Origin: Planctomycetaceae bacterium
Lineage (GTDB): Bacteria; Planctomycetota; Planctomycetia; Planctomycetales; Planctomycetaceae
DNA length: 42,262 nucleotides
NCBI GenBank assembly: GCA_028284145.1
Contig: JANQSH010000070.1
Span: 1 to 42,262 of the forward strand
Direction of reading: 5' to 3'
In this document: positions 34,162 through 42,262 of the stretch, one piece after another
How positions within the stretch are numbered: position 1 is the stretch's first letter
Layout: every line of letters begins with the position of its first letter
The notes under the pieces: model-generated
What the model was told of the DNA's origin: nothing
Databases searched by the model: none
Seen by the model: the letters and a program-made list of their open reading frames with translations, nothing else
Position numbers and translations under genes: made by a program

Positions 34162-35610
34162 ATGATCTGCATCTCCGTCACCCCGCAATCGCGACGCCTC
34201 GCGAAAGTCGACCTGCTCAATGCTGGTCGGTATTGCGATATCATCGAACTCTGCATCGACCATATGATCAAGGAACCCGACTTCGTCGATCTGCTGGATG
34301 GCATTCCCAGGCCGGTGATCATTTCCTGCCGCCGCAAGGAGGATGGTGGGAAATTCGAGGGAACCGAGGAAGAAAGGATGATGCTGTTGCGACAGGCGAT
34401 CGTCTCTGCCCCGGCCTATATCGAAATTGAGGCGGACCTTGCCGATAAGATCCCTCGCTTTGGCAAGACCAGGCGGATCATCAGCTACAACAGCCTCAAC
34501 AAGCCGCCGGGTAAAGTGGAGGAACTGTATGCCGAGGCGGTCAATCAACTCAAAGCCGACGTCGTCAAAGTGACCTGGCGAACCGACACACTCGATACCG
34601 CCTGGAGTATGCTGGCAGCCGTGAGTAAACGCCGGGAAAAACCACTGGTCGGTCTGGGGCAGGGACAATCGAGCCTGATGCTATCCATGCTTTCAATGCG
34701 GTACGGGGCACCCTGGGTCTACGCTGCTTTGGAAAAGGGAATGGAAGCCTATCCCGGACAGCCAACCGTATTCGATCTGCACGAAATTTACGATGGCGAC
34801 TCAATCAACAGTCAGACCCGCTTTGTTGGCGTCACCGACTTCCGTACCGAAGAAGTAAATACGGTGAAAAAACTGAACGCAGGCTTCCGCAAGCTCGAAT
34901 CGGGAATTCGCTGCCTGCCGATGCACTTCGGCAAGCTCGATAACATTCCGAAGATGCTCGACTTCCTGAAAATCAACGCGCTGCTCATTCACCCGAACAG
35001 CGCCACACAGATTCTGAAGATCGCCGATCAGATGGAAGAAGCGGTCCGCATGAGTCTTTGTGCCGATTTGCTGATCAAACAAAAGGATGGCTGGCATGCC
35101 TTTGGCACGTTATGGAAAACCGCTTTGCGAACGCTCGAACAGACACTGGACCCCGACAACTCAGCAGGTCGCCCGCTGGATCGGCGAAACATCCTGATTG
35201 TCGGCTCGGGTGGATTATCACAATCCATTGCATATGGCGTCCTCAAACGGAAGGGGGTTGTCAGCATCACCGCACCAGATGACCTGGAAGCGAAACAGGT
35301 CGCCCAGACGGTGGGAGCCCGGCACGTCGCCTTTCAAAATTTGTACAGCACTCTGGCCGATGTTGTGGTGATCGCCGATCTTGGTATCAAAATGGGACAC
35401 AAACGGGATGAGTTCAACCCCGGTTTCTTCAAAGGGAGCATGACCGTTCTCGATTTGAGCGATCTGAATGACTCCTCCCCTCTCCTCAAAGAGGCGAGCG
35501 ATCGAGGTGCGGTGACGATTGACGGGCGAGAGCTGTTCCACACCCATTTGGAAGGGTTGTTCAAGGTCGTTACAGGGAAAGACTATCCCGCCGATGTCGT
35601 CGTGGAGTGA
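34162..35610 (+). CDS. AroD-AroE-like fusion (type I dehydroquinate dehydratase plus shikimate dehydrogenase-like domain), active sites altered
   Basis: A 482-residue protein. Residues 1-215 follow type I 3-dehydroquinate dehydratase: Glu29 in IIEL, Arg57 or Arg58 in SCRRKEDGG, the Schiff-base Lys136 in DVVKVTW and the PGQ loop at 198-200. The usual catalytic SYHD His is Asn110 (SYNS), and the usual ELR Arg is Cys31. Residues 220-482 resemble shikimate dehydrogenase, with the dinucleotide motif GSGGLS (348-353) and a typical C-terminal tail. However, NVTIPHK is replaced by LLIHPNS (274-280) and the NTD motif by HAFGTLW. The fold assignment is firm; activity in the shikimate pathway is doubtful. 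It is a single gene. A canonical pair may exist elsewhere in the genome. Confidence 0.85.
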   Translation: MICISVTPQSRRLAKVDLLNAGRYCDIIELCIDHMIKEPDFVDLLDGIPRPVIISCRRKEDGGKFEGTEEERMMLLRQAIVSAPAYIEIEADLADKIPRFGKTRRIISYNSLNKPPGKVEELYAEAVNQLKADVVKVTWRTDTLDTAWSMLAAVSKRREKPLVGLGQGQSSLMLSMLSMRYGAPWVYAALEKGMEAYPGQPTVFDLHEIYDGDSINSQTRFVGVTDFRTEEVNTVKKLNAGFRKLESGIRCLPMHFGKLDNIPKMLDFLKINALLIHPNSATQILKIADQMEEAVRMSLCADLLIKQKDGWHAFGTLWKTALRTLEQTLDPDNSAGRPLDRRNILIVGSGGLSQSIAYGVLKRKGVVSITAPDDLEAKQVAQTVGARHVAFQNLYSTLADVVVIADLGIKMGHKRDEFNPGFFKGSMTVLDLSDLNDSSPLLKEASDRGAVTIDGRELFHTHLEGLFKVVTGKDYPADVVVE

Positions 35611-35732
35611 CGACAACGCAATCCGAAATCAGTCATTTCTGTGCAGGCAGGAACACAACCCCATGTTGGCAAGCGATGCGTGCCCTTTTGCGACTGCAAC
35701 ACTCATGGAATACAATTCCACAAAGTGCTGTG

Positions 35733-36083
35733 TTACTTTGGGTGCCCCACCAGCCGCTCTCCAAATCGACGTTCTTTAATGCCAATTATTATTTCTCCGT
35801 ATTTATCTTCGGGCAATTCCCCGTCGATGACGAGTGGATGTTCGTCCTCTGGCAAACCAAGAAATCGCACCTCCACTCTCGCCCCACATATCGGTGGAAC
35901 GCGGATGCGAGATTCTTCGCCTGCCGACAGGGTACCCAGTTCATTTGGCTTTCCGTCGATGAGCACAACGACCTGGCTTAGTTCATCCGGACCCATGTTG
36001 TGGACTCGAATAAACGTCTCCGCCTTTTGACAGCCGGTCATAACAGGAATGGACAGAAGTATGATAGCCATATTCGTTCGCAT
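35733..36083 (-). CDS. Small lipoprotein of unknown function
   Basis: A 116-residue protein with a short signal peptide ending in MTGC (Cys18, lipobox-like). The mature part has alternating beta-strands, such as FIRVHNMGPDELSQVVVLIDG, which looks like a small Ig- or beta-sandwich-like fold. GGAG lies 9 bases upstream of the ATG. No family is recognised. It is divergent from the TIGR03067-like gene, about 100 bp away. Confidence 0.7.
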   Translation of the reverse strand: MRTNMAIILLSIPVMTGCQKAETFIRVHNMGPDELSQVVVLIDGKPNELGTLSAGEESRIRVPPICGARVEVRFLGLPEDEHPLVIDGELPEDKYGEIIIGIKERRFGERLVGHPK

Positions 36084-36185
36084 TGGTCAGTCTCCTACAG
36101 CAATTCCAGTGGGTGGCACAAGAAGAATGGTCTGACGCAGTTTATCGTTGGCACGGGGCAATCGCGAGTTCAGGAGCGGTGGAAA

Positions 36186-36536
36186 ATGATTGAAGGACAT
36201 TACATTCTCATTACCGGCGAAGAAAACGGGTTGACCATTCCAGAGGAGGTCTGCCAGGCATCGAATTTGTTAATCGAGCAGGATCGACATGAAGTGCGCG
36301 TGGGCGATCAAACGATGATTGGCAGCCACACACTCGACACAGACGCCAGCCCGATGACGATTAATGTTATTGATGACCAGGGTCCATTCGCTGGCGAGCC
36401 GCTACGGGGCATTTTCAAACTGGACGGCAATCAATTCATCGTTTGTTTTTCCGGACCCGGTGGTGAGCGACCAACGGAATTCACCACAGCCGACGGACAG
36501 GCTCTGTTGCTGCACACATGGGAACGCCAGAATTAG
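36186..36536 (+). CDS. TIGR03067-like conserved domain protein
   Basis: A 116-residue protein fitting the TIGR03067 domain common in planctomycetes. It has an early glycine-containing strand, LLIEQDRHEVRVGDQTMIGSH, TLDTDASPMTINV, PLRGIFKLDGNQFIVCFSGPG and the hallmark ERPTEF. The pattern suggests a small lipocalin-like beta-barrel, function unknown. I start at 36186 because AGGAG lies about 9 bases upstream. No signal peptide is seen from this start, although many family members are secreted. It is followed by a MITE-like repeat. Confidence 0.83.
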   Translation: MIEGHYILITGEENGLTIPEEVCQASNLLIEQDRHEVRVGDQTMIGSHTLDTDASPMTINVIDDQGPFAGEPLRGIFKLDGNQFIVCFSGPGGERPTEFTTADGQALLLHTWERQN

Positions 36537-36570
36537 AGCTTTTCCGCTCATGACTGTTTCGACCGCGTCA

Positions 36571-36678
36571 TTAGAGCGTATTCCGCTCTTCTGTGCTGCG
36601 ATGAGGAGCATCGTCGGGCCTGCAAATACAGGCTCCTCACGAGCCAGAGACATCACACAAAAAGGTAAACTGCTCTAA
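36571..36678 (+). repeat. MITE-like repeat, copy 11
   Basis: A full 108-bp copy. The ends read TTAGAGC and GCTCTAA, showing the terminal inverted repeat most clearly. The head is TTAGAGCGTATTCCGCTCTT and the tail AAAAAGGTAAACTGCTCTAA. Confidence 0.85.
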
Positions 36679-37336
36679 AATGCTGTCGGAGAGGATTACT
36701 CTGTTCACTCCATGCCGTGTATTTTCGTTCTGGCAACTGAGCCGACCTGACTGACAGAGTCTGTTTCCTGCTGGAAGGATGTGGATATCTGTGTCGAGGT
36801 TTTTGATCGGATCGAAGCCTTCTGCCAAACCCGGTCAGCAAACCGTTACTGGATCACGGAACGCACAATTGAAATGCGGCGCTCCAACCAGATGAAAAAG
36901 TTGGGCGTGCGATCCATGAGTCAGTTGCTCGCACATTGCGATCACCCATTGGTATGTTGCAGCGCGTGCGTCGCAATGCAGCCTGCTATCCCAATGCGTT
37001 GTTAGCGCGCTGAGTCAGAATACCACTCCGATCAGAACGGACGATTGTTCGAGAACCGGAATGCTTCGCGCCGCGATATTTCGCTCGGCGCGCGAAGCGG
37101 GTTCTGTCGGCTGTAACCGTTTTCCCCGTTTTTTGCTTTCGGCAGCCTTTCCATTTATTTCTGATTCTCCATTTTCCCGAAACTGAGGAAAGACCGCGTC
37201 GTGGCAACATTGCGCGGAGATTCGGCTCATCACACGAAGGGATGCCGTTTTATTCGCGACCCGCCTGTGCGTTGCGCACATCTGAACGATGGGCGATCGA
37301 TAAAAAAACCAGCGATTGGAATTTGTTGAATAAGGA
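36679..37336. other. Long intergenic region upstream of the porin gene
   Basis: About 660 bp with no supported gene; the short frames present have no family features or start signals. One 8-bp inverted repeat, CATTGCGA with TCGCAATG, occurs near 36934-36978. The porin promoter should be here but was not identified. Confidence 0.45.
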
Positions 37337-39766
37337 ATGGATACCGTGACCAGATACAGAGGGCCACAGCGCTACGTCACCTGGATGGTTGTTGCATTGA
37401 CCGCCACAACCGCCCATGCACAAAACTGGAACGGAGCAGTAACCACCCAACATTCGGGCCAGACTGCTCATCAACAAGGAAATGTCAAGCTCTCCGATCT
37501 TGGCGGGTCTTCACAGGGTGTTTCTCCGGCACAGTATGCTGTCCCGGTTCAGGAAGTTTACGCTGCTCCGCGTGCGCTGCCGACCTTTTCACCCGTTCAG
37601 CAGATATCGCGCAATCCGTATCACGCTGTCCCACAGCACGGATATCATCCGATGCCACAATCGCATTACGGTTATCCACAGCAATACGCCCAACCTGCTC
37701 AGCAATACGTTCCGGTACCTCAGCCGCGCTATGTTCCGATGCCACAGCACTATCTGAACAACCCGCAACCGTTGGCCGCACCATCCATCGCACAGGAGCC
37801 GCGCAAACTGCCGGAACAGTCGAACGATCCTTCGTCTTCTGAAGAGCCTGCGCCGCTGGAGATTTCTGCCGATCTGGATGAACCAGAATCCATCGAAGCA
37901 GCCAAACCGATGATGATCGTGGCTGATGAGATTGACACGATTTCCTCACCACAATTCGATCCCGATCAAAAGCCGACGGAAATCGATCACCTGGCGGGTC
38001 CGAAAGCCTCTCGCCCGGTTGATCCCAAAAGGGCGGCTCCATTGATTCTGTCGGACATCGATATCGAACAGAGCATTCCGCAAGAGCCAACCGTGAAGGC
38101 AGTGAAGGCAGTGAAGGCAACCAAAACTGAAACGGCAACGACGGATTCCAATTGCATTGCACGGCGTACCAAATGTATCGCCAAACGGAATTCCGCCGCA
38201 ATTCAAACGGCTTCGAAAGAAGCCACCATCACCAAAGCAGATGCAACCAAAACAGCCGAAGGTGATTTGGAAATCAAACAGACAGCCTTGATCAACATCT
38301 CCAAAAAGAAAAGGGGATGCGACAGCAACTGCGATTCTAATTCCTGCAAAAAAGCTTGTGATCTTGATGGTACCTGCGACGACAACTGCTGTGGCAATGG
38401 CAAAGAAAAATGCCACATCTTCAAGCGGCTGATCACTCTCGATTTTGCCAGGAACGACCAACCTCTGCTGCATTGCCTGCAGGACAAACAATTCGAGTTT
38501 CTTGGCGATTGCTGGCACTACTCCGTCGGCGGACATTTCCGTTACCGCTACATGGACGAGGAAAACCGCATTGGACGTCCACCCGGCGTGCGGGAAACCT
38601 ACCACTTGTGGCGGACCGTCGGCGAACTGACAGTGGGCAATGATTGGCTGACCTTGTATGGCCAGGGTATTGATGCTCACATTCAGGAAGAAGAACTCGG
38701 CTTGACACCCATCGACGAGAACCGGGCCGATATGCTGCAATTCTACGCCGATGCGGAGATTCTGGACATCGATGGCAAGACATTGTCGGTTCGAGTTGGT
38801 CGCCAAACGTTAAAGTACGGAGCAGAGCGTTTCATTTCGCCACTGGCCTGGGCCAATACCTTCCGCAACTTTGAAGGCGCGCGGGTGATGTTCCGCAGTT
38901 GCAATTGGGATATCGACGCGTTCGCTGTGCAGCCAGTCAACGGCGCTGCTCGCGGAATTGTCTACCGTCCCGAAAGCTACGACCAGCCAGATCAAAGTGT
39001 GGTGTTTGCAGGTGCATACGCGACTCGCCGCAATACATTCCACGGTGACCTGGATGTGTACTATCTACACTTCAATGAAGATGTTCCCACGGCGAACCGT
39101 CACAATGGTCGTCGGCATACAGTGGGTGGACGATGGTATGGCGAGAAAGCCAAATGCAATTGCGACGTCGTCAAACATACCCTCCTTTGGGACGTGGAAG
39201 GCGGCATACAATGGGGTGAAGATGATTTCGGCGCGCTGGCCAACGGAGATGTTCTTGCCTGGTATGGTACCGGCATGATCGGAATTCGTTTCGATTGCGT
39301 GAAAACCCGTCCAGAACTGCGTGCCGTCGCCTGGTATGGTTCCGGCGATCGCGATGCCACCGACGGCGAGATCAACACCGTCTCCACTTTGTACCCGCTG
39401 GGTCACGCTCACTGGGGTCTGATCGACAACTTCAATGGGTCCAACCTGATCGACATTTCCGCTCAGGGGATCATTCACCCGTTCAAAAAGTTCAGCGTGT
39501 TGACCGCGTGGCACTGGTTTAACAAGGCCGAAACAAGCGATGTCATCTATAACATCGGCGGCGCACCGTTTGGCGTGCCGGGTGAATCTCGCGAAATCGG
39601 CCATGAACTCGATGTGGTGGGTACCTACACCTTTAATAAGAACTTCAATGTGTCGGTCGGATACCTCTGGTTCTGGTATGGCGATGCCGTCACCGCCAGT
39701 GCTGATGGTCGCCTGCCACGTCCGGATGCCCACGAACTCTACATTCAGAGCATTTTGAGGTTCTAG
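37337..39766 (+). CDS. Alginate-export-like outer-membrane porin with low-complexity and Cys-rich N-terminal regions
   Basis: An 809-residue protein. A signal peptide (about 1-29, ending AHA) is followed by a Gln/Pro/Tyr-rich region (30-155), an acidic and Lys/Thr-rich linker (155-320), a Cys/Asp-rich segment (about 325-360, ten Cys), and a beta-barrel-like C-terminal domain (about 385-809). The barrel has alternating aromatic strands such as YSVGGHFRYRYMDEENRIG and VRVGRQTLKYG, and a terminal Phe, as in AlgE-like alginate export porins. It should sit in the outer membrane; the solute is unknown. The ATG at 37337 has AAGGA touching it, while a GTG at 37346 has the same AAGGA at 9 bases, so the true start may be GTG. 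A terminator follows at 39884. Confidence 0.82.
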   Translation: MDTVTRYRGPQRYVTWMVVALTATTAHAQNWNGAVTTQHSGQTAHQQGNVKLSDLGGSSQGVSPAQYAVPVQEVYAAPRALPTFSPVQQISRNPYHAVPQHGYHPMPQSHYGYPQQYAQPAQQYVPVPQPRYVPMPQHYLNNPQPLAAPSIAQEPRKLPEQSNDPSSSEEPAPLEISADLDEPESIEAAKPMMIVADEIDTISSPQFDPDQKPTEIDHLAGPKASRPVDPKRAAPLILSDIDIEQSIPQEPTVKAVKAVKATKTETATTDSNCIARRTKCIAKRNSAAIQTASKEATITKADATKTAEGDLEIKQTALINISKKKRGCDSNCDSNSCKKACDLDGTCDDNCCGNGKEKCHIFKRLITLDFARNDQPLLHCLQDKQFEFLGDCWHYSVGGHFRYRYMDEENRIGRPPGVRETYHLWRTVGELTVGNDWLTLYGQGIDAHIQEEELGLTPIDENRADMLQFYADAEILDIDGKTLSVRVGRQTLKYGAERFISPLAWANTFRNFEGARVMFRSCNWDIDAFAVQPVNGAARGIVYRPESYDQPDQSVVFAGAYATRRNTFHGDLDVYYLHFNEDVPTANRHNGRRHTVGGRWYGEKAKCNCDVVKHTLLWDVEGGIQWGEDDFGALANGDVLAWYGTGMIGIRFDCVKTRPELRAVAWYGSGDRDATDGEINTVSTLYPLGHAHWGLIDNFNGSNLIDISAQGIIHPFKKFSVLTAWHWFNKAETSDVIYNIGGAPFGVPGESREIGHELDVVGTYTFNKNFNVSVGYLWFWYGDAVTASADGRLPRPDAHELYIQSILRF

Positions 39767-39768
39767 TT

Positions 39769-39857
39769 CGACGGACTTTTATCTGTGGCGGCTTACGCCC
39801 CATTAGGAACGATAATAGCCGATCGAAAGACGCCACACTTATCCGTTTGCCGCTATA
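39769..39857 (+). repeat. 89-bp 3'-flank repeat, copy 2
   Basis: Begins two bases after the porin stop codon and matches 13207-13295 with one mismatch. It lies between the stop codon and the terminator at 39884, so it is probably transcribed as the 3' untranslated region. Confidence 0.88.
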
Positions 39858-39883
39858 ATCTCGTTTCGGATTTTGAAAAACTG

Positions 39884-39920
39884 ACGCGTCTGATATCGCT
39901 TGATTTCAGGCGCGTTTTTT
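39884..39920 (+). terminator. Rho-independent terminator after the porin gene
   Basis: Arms 39884-39893 and 39906-39915 form a 10-bp stem with one G-T pair, a 12-base loop and a run of T residues to 39920. Confidence 0.85.
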
Positions 39921-40088
39921 ATGCGCAGACGATTCCGGCAGACAAATTCGAAGAGGAAAGCTCTTCACATTTGCGAATTTCGGACATCCCACGTTGGACG
40001 TGACGCTGTGAAGGCGATAGATTACAGCAACGTTCATCCACCGCCGCTCGGCGATTCACCATTACCGCTCGCGAAAGGATTTGACAAC

Positions 40089-40421
40089 ATGGCCGCAAAA
40101 TTCCAACTCAAAAAGGCGAAGAACGGAAAAATCTATTTCAATCTGCTGGCCACCAATGGCGAAATCATTTTAACCAGCCAAATGTACGCCTCGAAAGCCA
40201 CGGCTAAGAAGGGTATCGCATCCGTGCAGACAAATGCTGTCAATGCGGATCAATTTGATCGCCGTGTGAACAAAAGTGGCAAGCACTACTTCGTTCTGAA
40301 AGCGAAGAACCATCAGGTCATCGGCAACAGCGAAGCCTATTCCGGCAAAGCAGCGATGAACAACGGAATCAAATCGGTCGGCAAAAATGCCCCCAAGGCC
40401 AAGACCGAGGATTTGACCTGA
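40089..40421 (+). CDS. YegP-like DUF1508 protein (two tandem repeats)
   Basis: A 110-residue protein with two DUF1508 units. The first (about 3-52) is FQLKKAKNGKIYFNLLATNG followed by MYASKATAKKGIASVQTNA. The second (about 55-103) is FDRRVNKSGKHYFVLKAKNH followed by AYSGKAAMNNGIKSVGKNA. The fold is a small beta-sheet dimer of unknown function. I start at 40089, with AAAGGA about 9 bases upstream. Cytosolic, single gene. Confidence 0.9.
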   Translation: MAAKFQLKKAKNGKIYFNLLATNGEIILTSQMYASKATAKKGIASVQTNAVNADQFDRRVNKSGKHYFVLKAKNHQVIGNSEAYSGKAAMNNGIKSVGKNAPKAKTEDLT

Positions 40422-40503
40422 TTCGGCGCTACAACGCCTCTGGCGCCAAGGTTAAGTCGCGGTGTTATGCTGTCGTTTTTTCCGGGCGATTGCCAGACCG
40501 GAT

Positions 40504-40971
40504 TCAGTTCTTTTGCAGTGCGCTGAGATCGTCGTCGAGCAATTTTTTGTCCTGCTCGTCTTCGACCTTCTCAGCGTATTTTCTGGCCTCGGCCAGGTGC
40601 TTTGCAGCAGCCTTTTGATCGCCACCAACTTTGGCAGCGCGAGCGAGAGCTTCCTGCGCATACCCCATAAAAAATGGCTCATCTGAAGGCGATGTTTCAA
40701 GACACATCTCGCCATATTTCTTTGCGCAGGATGCGTCATCGATCAACGCATAAACGCGAGATAACTGCCAATAGCCAATCGACAGGTTTTTCTCGGTGCA
40801 ATCGGGGCGTTGTGTCCAATGCCAGAGGGAGGCGTGTGCGATCTGAATCATCGCGTTGTTGTCTTCGTCCGTCCGCTTGTCACCTTTGTCGATGTACGTC
40901 CAGCAATTATTGAAACAGTCTGCTGAGAAAAACTTGTGAGCGGTTTCTTTGTCGAAGGGTTTGTCGTTCAT
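40504..40971 (-). CDS. TPR-like alpha-helical hypothetical protein
   Basis: A 155-residue, mostly helical soluble protein. Repeats of about 34-38 residues, such as LSIGYWQLSRVYALIDDASCAKKYGEMCLE and the next EPFFMGYAQEALARAA segment, resemble tetratricopeptide helices. The C-terminus is a charged helix. I start at the internal ATG 40971 because the upstream frame is basic, irregular and lacks helices. No strong Shine-Dalgarno sequence is seen. Function unknown; protein interaction is likely. Confidence 0.75.
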   Translation of the reverse strand: MNDKPFDKETAHKFFSADCFNNCWTYIDKGDKRTDEDNNAMIQIAHASLWHWTQRPDCTEKNLSIGYWQLSRVYALIDDASCAKKYGEMCLETSPSDEPFFMGYAQEALARAAKVGGDQKAAAKHLAEARKYAEKVEDEQDKKLLDDDLSALQKN

Positions 40972-41113
40972 GCGTGACTTTCGGATTGCGATGATGCGTT
41001 GAGCTGAGCTTCCGTTCCCCCAAACTCTGCCACGGCACGACATCCACACTCGCTCTTCAATCCTGTTGATGTTGGCAATACCCAGACGTTGGAGAATGGG
41101 ATTGAAGGACAAT

Positions 41114-41536
41114 CTATCCACCTGTTCGGGACACCTTCATACCTTCGCCCAGTTCCTTGAGATCAGCCGCAGCTGACACGAGCGATTTCGTCCGGGTGCA
41201 GATATTGGTCTGCAGTTGTCCGTCTCGCGTGTAGCAATAAAGCAGATAACTCTTGTCTTTCTGGAATGCGAAGCCACACATGGCGCTATTGCCAGCGGTT
41301 CTGACGACCACCTGCTTCTTTTTTCCGGTCCCCTTCCAGGTCGTCGCAATCTCAATGGTCACTAGTTTGTGACCATTGAGTCCACCGAAGGATTTGACAT
41401 ACGTGACCTTGCCGGAAAAGACAGCATGCGCTTTGGCAAGAGCCTGTTTGGGTGGCGGCGGCGAAACACAACTGCACGCGAAAAGTTGACCGGAAAGCAC
41501 CAGGAGAACGGCAAGAGTCAAAATGGAGAGTCGCAT
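41114..41536 (-). CDS. Secreted TIMP/NTR-like domain protein
   Basis: A 140-residue protein. A signal peptide (1-20) ends just before CSC, so the mature protein would begin with Cys-Ser-Cys, as in tissue inhibitors of metalloproteinase. Next come PPPPKQALAKAHAVFSGKV, an OB-fold-like strand set, TTWKGTGKK, and the paired Cys motifs MCGFAF and ICTRTK. I choose the ATG at 41536 because AAGGA lies about 7 bases upstream and the signal peptide follows. Bacterial NTR proteins of this type are usually secreted; inhibition of a protease is not proven. The next gene to the right is the rRNA operon. Confidence 0.82.
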   Translation of the reverse strand: MRLSILTLAVLLVLSGQLFACSCVSPPPPKQALAKAHAVFSGKVTYVKSFGGLNGHKLVTIEIATTWKGTGKKKQVVVRTAGNSAMCGFAFQKDKSYLLYCYTRDGQLQTNICTRTKSLVSAAADLKELGEGMKVSRTGG

Positions 41537-41636
41537 GGCGAAATCCTTGTATTGTTCTTTCACAAAATTGATAAAAGCCTCAGGAATTCGACGATTGAGA
41601 ACGCCGATGAGTTCCGATCGCTCGAGATGAAAACGC

Positions 41637-41669
41637 AAAAAGCCTCATCAATCGTGAGATTGACGAGGC
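41637..41669 (-). terminator. Rho-independent terminator of the rRNA operon
   Basis: On the minus strand GCCTCGTCAAT pairs with ATTGATGAGGC and is followed by a T-run (41641-41637). It lies about 13 bp past the 5S 3' end. Confidence 0.9.
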
Positions 41670-41681
41670 CTTTTGTAAGAT

Positions 41682-41790
41682 TCCGGCAATGACCTACTTT
41701 CGCACTGGTGGGCACTATCATCGGCCCTGAGAGCTTAACGATCGTGTTCGGAATGGGAACGAGTGTGACCTCTCAGGTAAAGTCACCGGA
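41682..41790 (-). rRNA. rrf: 5S ribosomal RNA
   Basis: About 109 bases on the minus strand. The ends TCCGGTGA and GCCGGA pair, and the conserved loop CCCATTCCGAACACG and GCGAAAGTAGGTC are present. Exact ends are uncertain by a few bases. Confidence 0.93.
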
Positions 41791-41961
41791 AATGAGCCGA
41801 TGGATCGCAGAACGATTGACACCGGCCTATGTAAACCTGCCCGAAGGCAAGCTGACAACTGGTGGATTTCAGAGTGAATCGAAAATTTTCTTTTACCGAG
41901 GTACTTACGCTCGATCGTGCAACAGTGTTTTGAAAACACTTGTTGTACGAGGAAGAAATCT

Positions 41962-42262
<301 letters not shown>

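Noticed and set aside
38090..38120. Short tandem repeat GTGAAGGCA inside the porin gene
   Set aside because: It encodes a repeated Val-Lys-Ala in a low-complexity linker, which is ordinary slippage in such linkers.
40425..40447. Possible terminator hairpin GGCGC/GCGCC between the YegP-like and TPR-like genes
   Set aside because: The stem is short, the loop long and there is no T-run on either strand.

Overview
The window looks like a chromosome segment of a planctomycete. The evidence is indirect but consistent: a Cys-type sulfatase, an inverse-autotransporter barrel joined to a beta-helix, a TIGR03067-like protein, an alginate-export-like porin with a low-complexity N-terminus, GDP-mannose 3,5-epimerase, many small secreted proteins, and a tyrosine integrase whose N-terminus has a form I associate with planctomycetes. 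Genes are mostly single or in short operons with long intergenic gaps. Assignment to genus is not possible from what I can see.

Layout. 1-1660: the edge of an integrated element, with a small HTH/excisionase-like gene and a convergent tyrosine integrase next to tRNA-Arg(TCG). 1660-5563: a leftward sugar-nucleotide and glycosyltransferase operon (rfbA, GT2, GDP-mannose 3,5-epimerase) and a broken IS5-type transposase. This block is bounded on the right by a second tRNA-Arg(TCT), whose flanks match those of the first. 5822-10683: a leucine-rich-repeat lipoprotein, an SBF-type transporter and a two-module HtrA-like protease. 11420-16368: a TrhO-RluA fusion, a DUF2780 protein, a small conserved hypothetical and a PiT phosphate transporter. 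16902-20772: a sulfatase and an inverse-autotransporter protein. 20803-26876: a marR, membrane-fusion-protein and RND-pump operon. 27246-33906: a mostly housekeeping leftward run (obg, lnt, moeA, trpG/pabA, fliN, quinone oxidoreductase). 34162-41536: an AroD-AroE-like fusion, small lipoprotein and TIGR03067-like genes, a large porin, a YegP-like protein, a helical protein and a TIMP-like protein. 41637-42262: terminator, 5S rRNA and the 3' end of 23S rRNA, all leftward.

Two repeat families explain much of the intergenic DNA. One is an approximately 105-bp element with imperfect terminal inverted repeats and a near-palindromic head, present in 11 full, partial or degenerate copies. It resembles a non-autonomous mobile element (MITE). 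The other is an 89-bp sequence present twice, 26 kb apart, with one mismatch. Each copy begins two bases after a stop codon.

Protein-level oddities include an EF-hand calcium loop inside the RND pump, a PDZ domain inserted into a degenerate second protease domain, an AroD-AroE-like protein that has lost several expected catalytic residues, and a Cys/Asp-rich linker in front of a porin barrel. No CRISPR array, prophage structural genes or recognisable defence system was seen. The findings are candidates read by eye, and none was checked against a database.
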